From JARKQH01 sp964631605 (GTDB lineage Bacteria > Verrucomicrobiota > Verrucomicrobiia > Limisphaerales > UBA8199): a stretch of 8,268 nucleotides of DNA. A model generated the notes under the pieces. That model worked only from the letters and a program-made list of their open reading frames with translations. It was not told the DNA's origin and ran no database searches. The position numbers and the translations under genes are program-made. The stretch is from contig CAZVYG010000134.1 of assembly GCA_964631605.1 (NCBI GenBank), positions 1 to 8,268 of the forward strand, given 5' to 3'. Shown here piece by piece: positions 6,084 through 8,268 of this stretch. Within the stretch, counting starts at the first letter, position 1. Every line of letters starts with the position of its first letter.

Positions 6084-7043
6084 ATGATCAAGCTGACTTT
6101 TCTCCTGGCTGCCGTTGTTGCAGCCGCGAACATTCATGGGGCCGAGGCGGATTTGCCGTCCCCCAAACCGGTGCCACGCCTGCAGGCCGTTCCCCTGCCA
6201 CAGGATCAGATTTCTTTCCAGCGTGATGGAATTGAACTGGCCCGGTATTACCACGCCACAAACCAGTTCCGCCCGTTTATTTATCCTGTCATTGGACCTT
6301 CCGGCCGCTCGCTTACCCGCCTGGGCCATCCCCATGACCCGCAGGGCCACAAACACCACAACTCCGTCTGGATTTCACACCAATCGGTCAATGGCGTGAA
6401 CTTTTGGGAAGACGACCGGGCCGGACGCATCGTCCACCAACGCATTGAAAAGTTGGAAGACGGCCCGGACGAGGCCTTTGCCGTGGTTTACAATGCCTGG
6501 CGGACAACCAATCAAATCCTGCTTTATGAACGGCGCCAAATCACCGTGCGCACCCTGCCGCGCGAAGAATGGGCGCTGATTCTGGACGTCAACCTTGAGG
6601 CGCCCGGCAGCGAGCCGGTGATTTTGGGCGAAACTGCCTTCGGCATCATTGGCGTGCGCATGGCCCGAAGCATCGGGGTCGCCGATGGCGGCGGCCAAAT
6701 CCGCAATTCCGAGGGCCATATCAACGAAGCCGCTGCCTTCCGCAAACCCGCAACGTGGGTTGATTATTCCGGCAACATTCTGACGGGTGTGTTGGAAGGG
6801 ATTACACTGCTGGACCATCCGGCTAATTTCAATCACCCGGCGCCCTTCCATGTGCGGAATGACGGCTGGATGGGAGCCTGCCTGACCTTTCGAGGCTCCC
6901 GCCGCATTGACCCGGGCAATCCGCTCGCCCTCCGCTACGGACTTTACGTCCACGCCGGGCGGCCTTCCCCGGCTCAAATTCAGCAACTCTATGAAGACTT
7001 CGCAAAATGGCCGGTGCCGGATTTGCGCAAACCGCAGAAATAA
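6084..7043 (+). CDS. Secreted PmoA-like protein, DUF6807 family (PF14100)
   Basis: This 319-aa protein belongs to the family labelled PmoA (DUF6807), common in Verrucomicrobiota, Planctomycetota and Bacteroidota near sugar-degradation genes. The biochemical role is unknown, and despite the name it is not the methane monooxygenase subunit. Residues 1-20 form a signal peptide (hydrophobic FLLAAVVAAA, cleavage near IHGAEA). The family core follows: FRPFIYPVIGPSG (62-74), the histidine-rich GHPHDPQGHKHHNSVWISH (81-99), VNGVNFWED (102-110), GETAFGIIGVRMA (182-194), WVDYSGN (225-231) and LLDHPANFNHPAPFHVRNDG (242-261). Several of the histidines (82, 84, 89, 91, 92, 99) could bind a metal. Length fits a complete member. 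No strong ribosome binding site precedes the ATG at 6084. Its first 148 bases are duplicated at 3748-3891, and a repeat copy starts about 50 bp after its stop. Confidence 0.85.
   Translation: MIKLTFLLAAVVAAANIHGAEADLPSPKPVPRLQAVPLPQDQISFQRDGIELARYYHATNQFRPFIYPVIGPSGRSLTRLGHPHDPQGHKHHNSVWISHQSVNGVNFWEDDRAGRIVHQRIEKLEDGPDEAFAVVYNAWRTTNQILLYERRQITVRTLPREEWALILDVNLEAPGSEPVILGETAFGIIGVRMARSIGVADGGGQIRNSEGHINEAAAFRKPATWVDYSGNILTGVLEGITLLDHPANFNHPAPFHVRNDGWMGACLTFRGSRRIDPGNPLALRYGLYVHAGRPSPAQIQQLYEDFAKWPVPDLRKPQK
6088..6231 (+). repeat. 144-bp direct repeat, downstream copy (within the intact gene)
   Basis: This is the partner of 3748-3891, lying inside the 5' end of the PmoA-like gene and covering its signal peptide and the variable linker before the conserved domain. 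Because this copy belongs to a full-length gene, it is the likelier source and the upstream copy the derivative. Confidence 0.9.
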
Positions 7044-7091
7044 TCGGGCAAAAACCTCCGGGCGCCAAATCACACTGGGTCACAACCCAAG

Positions 7092-7164
7092 CAAGACGCT
7101 TCGCGATTTTCCGGCTGCTGGGGCTGGGCGCCAGCTTTTGGAGTGCGCCAGTCCTCTGGCGCTA
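7092..7164 (+). repeat. Truncated copy of the palindromic repeat (right half only)
   Basis: This copy runs from CAAGACGCTTCGCG to CTGGCGCTATG and matches array units 1 and 2 closely; it lacks the left hairpin. The right hairpin is intact, GCGCCAG-TCCT-CTGGCGC (7145-7162), with one loop change relative to the array (TCTT). It lies between the stops of two converging genes (PmoA-like ending at 7043, dehydratase ending at 7200), where its hairpin could protect or separate the two transcripts. Confidence 0.87.
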
Positions 7165-7199
7165 TGAAGGCCTGCCAAGAAAACCCGTGACGCTTAAGG

Positions 7200-7562
7200 T
7201 TAGTGACGGCGCGTTTCGAGCACGGACGGCGACCTGAACAGTTGATCGGCTTTGGCGGCGAGGACAAAATCGCTTTCGGTCAGACCGTCAATTTTGTGGG
7301 TATAAATCGTCAACCTGACCTTGCCCCAGGCCAGGTAAATGTCCGGGTGATGCCCCTCGGCCTCGGCCAGCGCCCCCACCCGGTTGGTAAAGTCCAAGGC
7401 TTCGCGGAAATCCTGGAAGCGATATTCCTTTTCGAGGTGATGTTCGTTTACCACCTCCCAACCGCCCTCCAGCTCGGCGTGCAATCGCCGCAACGCGTCG
7501 CCCTTCAAGGCCGGCACCTGGCCGGAGCAGGGAACACACTTCTTATCCGTTAACGCTGTCAT
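7200..7562 (-). CDS. phhB: Pterin-4a-carbinolamine dehydratase (4a-hydroxytetrahydrobiopterin dehydratase)
   Basis: This 120-aa cytoplasmic enzyme removes water from 4a-hydroxytetrahydropterin to give the quinonoid dihydropterin, recycling the cofactor of aromatic amino-acid hydroxylases. It has the usual bacterial N terminus CVPCSGQVPAL (9-19), W35, the catalytic GHHP with H71 and H72 (70-73), AWGKV (78-82), THKIDGLTESDF (88-99) and an AAKAD ending (102-106). Length is typical. The ATG at 7560-7562 sits at the expected distance before CVPC; no clear ribosome binding site is seen. No phenylalanine hydroxylase gene is in the window. A degraded fragment of a second copy lies at 3000-3125. Confidence 0.93.
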   Translation of the reverse strand: MTALTDKKCVPCSGQVPALKGDALRRLHAELEGGWEVVNEHHLEKEYRFQDFREALDFTNRVGALAEAEGHHPDIYLAWGKVRLTIYTHKIDGLTESDFVLAAKADQLFRSPSVLETRRH

Positions 7563-7794
7563 CGTTCAAAACACCATTTGCCGTGGTCTTCGTTTCGTCG
7601 CTTCACCGTGGTTCCAGTATCGGTTCCTGTCAAATCGCTCCTTCGGGCGCGTGACGGGCCCGCTGGAGGGGGTTATCGGCGGCCGGAAACCGCCGTCGCA
7701 AGTTCGCTGGCTGCGCGGCAGGAACCGGCCGAGAGGGTGCGAGAGGAATGCGGGCTTGTGCGGTCAGAATGGGGTCGGCTAGACTCCGCGCCCG

Positions 7795-8268
7795 ATGCAA
7801 AAATCGTCTGGTGACGGGGTTATGACAAAACCCGCCGGGGTTTCCCGAGGGTGGGTTGTGACCTCGGCGGCCTTGGGGATAAACCTGGTTTTGGGGGTGC
7901 TTTACGCCTGGAGCGTGATGGGCAAAGCTCTGGCGCTGGAGTGGGGCTGGTCGAAGACCCAGAGCGCGCTGCCATTTACGGTGGCGACCGCTGCGTTTGC
8001 CCTGATGATGATTTTTGCCGGGCGGCTTCAGGACCGGATTGGGCCAAGAATTGTCACGACGCTCGGCGGCTTGATTTTGGGGGCCGGACTGGCGGCGTCA
8101 GCGTTTGTGCGGACTCCGGCGGCGATGGTACTGACTTTTGGGATTATCGGCGGGGTTGGAATCGGGCTGGGATATTCGGCGACCACTCCCCCGGCGATCA
8201 AGTGGTTTCCGCCGGCGAGGAAAGGGCTGATTACCGGTTTGGTGGTAAGCGGCGTCGGGATTGCGGCC
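7795..8268 (+). CDS. MFS transporter of the oxalate/formate antiporter (OFA) type, N-terminal part
   Basis: The gene is cut by the right edge; 158 codons are visible. It encodes an inner-membrane secondary transporter for small organic anions or a similar substrate. Segments visible are helix 1 with the OFA-like LGINLVLGVLYAWSVM (about residues 28-43), W/S-rich periplasmic loop EWGWSKTQSALPF, helix 2, the MFS motif A loop GRLQDRIGPR (about 76-85), helices 3 and 4 ending GGVGIGLGYSATTPPAIKWF, and FPPARKGLITGLVVSGVG, which matches the OFA pattern before helix 5. The start at 7795 gives a nine-residue polar lead; ATG at 7822 is an alternative, and neither has a strong ribosome binding site. It diverges from the dehydratase across 232 bp that contain one weak hairpin (CGGCGG at 7677-7682 with CCGCCG at 7690-7695) and no other gene. 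Confidence 0.85.
   Translation, partial: MQKSSGDGVMTKPAGVSRGWVVTSAALGINLVLGVLYAWSVMGKALALEWGWSKTQSALPFTVATAAFALMMIFAGRLQDRIGPRIVTTLGGLILGAGLAASAFVRTPAAMVLTFGIIGGVGIGLGYSATTPPAIKWFPPARKGLITGLVVSGVGIAA

Noticed and set aside
4777..6087. 436-aa plus-strand ORF opposite the N-acyltransferase
   Set aside because: It is an antisense open frame rich in Arg and Ala with no domain, covering a gene with good family motifs on the other strand.
3748..6231. Composite transposon bounded by the 144-bp direct repeats
   Set aside because: The repeats are gene sequence without terminal inverted repeats, and no transposase or integrase lies between them.
6084..7043. Particulate methane monooxygenase subunit A
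   Set aside because: The family shares only the label PmoA. This protein is soluble and exported, lacks the multiple membrane helices of the monooxygenase subunit, and carries DUF6807 motifs.
6375..7073. 232-aa minus-strand ORF opposite the PmoA-like gene
   Set aside because: It is a shadow of a gene whose conserved family blocks are all on the plus strand.
7563..7794. Regulatory RNA or riboswitch between the dehydratase and the transporter
   Set aside because: Only one weak 6-bp hairpin is visible, with no recognised aptamer core or T-run.

Overview
This window looks like an accessory stretch of a high-GC chromosome from the Verrucomicrobiota (Limisphaerales/Pedosphaera type) or a close relative. 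That assignment is inferred from gene content: a secreted Cys-type sulfatase, a secreted PmoA-like DUF6807 protein, abundant type II toxin-antitoxin debris and dense hairpin-bearing interspersed repeats. There is no rRNA, tRNA or other phylogenetic marker in the window to test it.

Layout. Positions 1-423 hold three tandem copies of a REP/BIME-like palindromic repeat with an exact 162-bp period. At 490-947 (minus strand) is an apparently intact two-gene toxin-antitoxin module with a RelE/ParE-fold toxin. At 1041-1313 is a broken PIN-like DUF5615 toxin gene whose 3' end runs into a truncated copy of the same repeat. A 509-aa exported sulfatase occupies 1336-2865 (minus). From about 3000 to 4040 lies a scar region made of fragments: a degraded pterin dehydratase, an AT-rich palindrome, an 87-aa YeeE/YedE-like membrane fragment, a truncated duplicate of the downstream PmoA-like gene, and the tail of a DUF433 antitoxin. 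At 4067-5667 (minus) an N-acyltransferase (OlsB/GlsB-like) and an O-acyltransferase (OlsA/GlsA-like) overlap by ATGA, predicting phosphorus-free aminolipid synthesis. A possible third small ORF overlaps their 5' end in the same way. Then come a twin hairpin (5994-6037), the full PmoA-like gene (6084-7043, plus), a repeat copy between converging genes (7092-7164), an intact pterin-4a-carbinolamine dehydratase (7200-7562, minus), and the start of an OFA-type MFS transporter that runs off the right edge.

Functional reading. The acyltransferase pair is the only clear pathway operon. The sulfatase and the PmoA-like protein fit polysaccharide or sulfated-glycan scavenging typical of such bacteria, but they are not in one operon. 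The most unusual signals are the repeat family, whose two arms show compensatory base changes that preserve a hairpin, and the fragment mosaic at 3.0-4.0 kb, which contains shortened copies of two genes that exist intact 2.3-4.3 kb away. I found no complete new multi-gene system.
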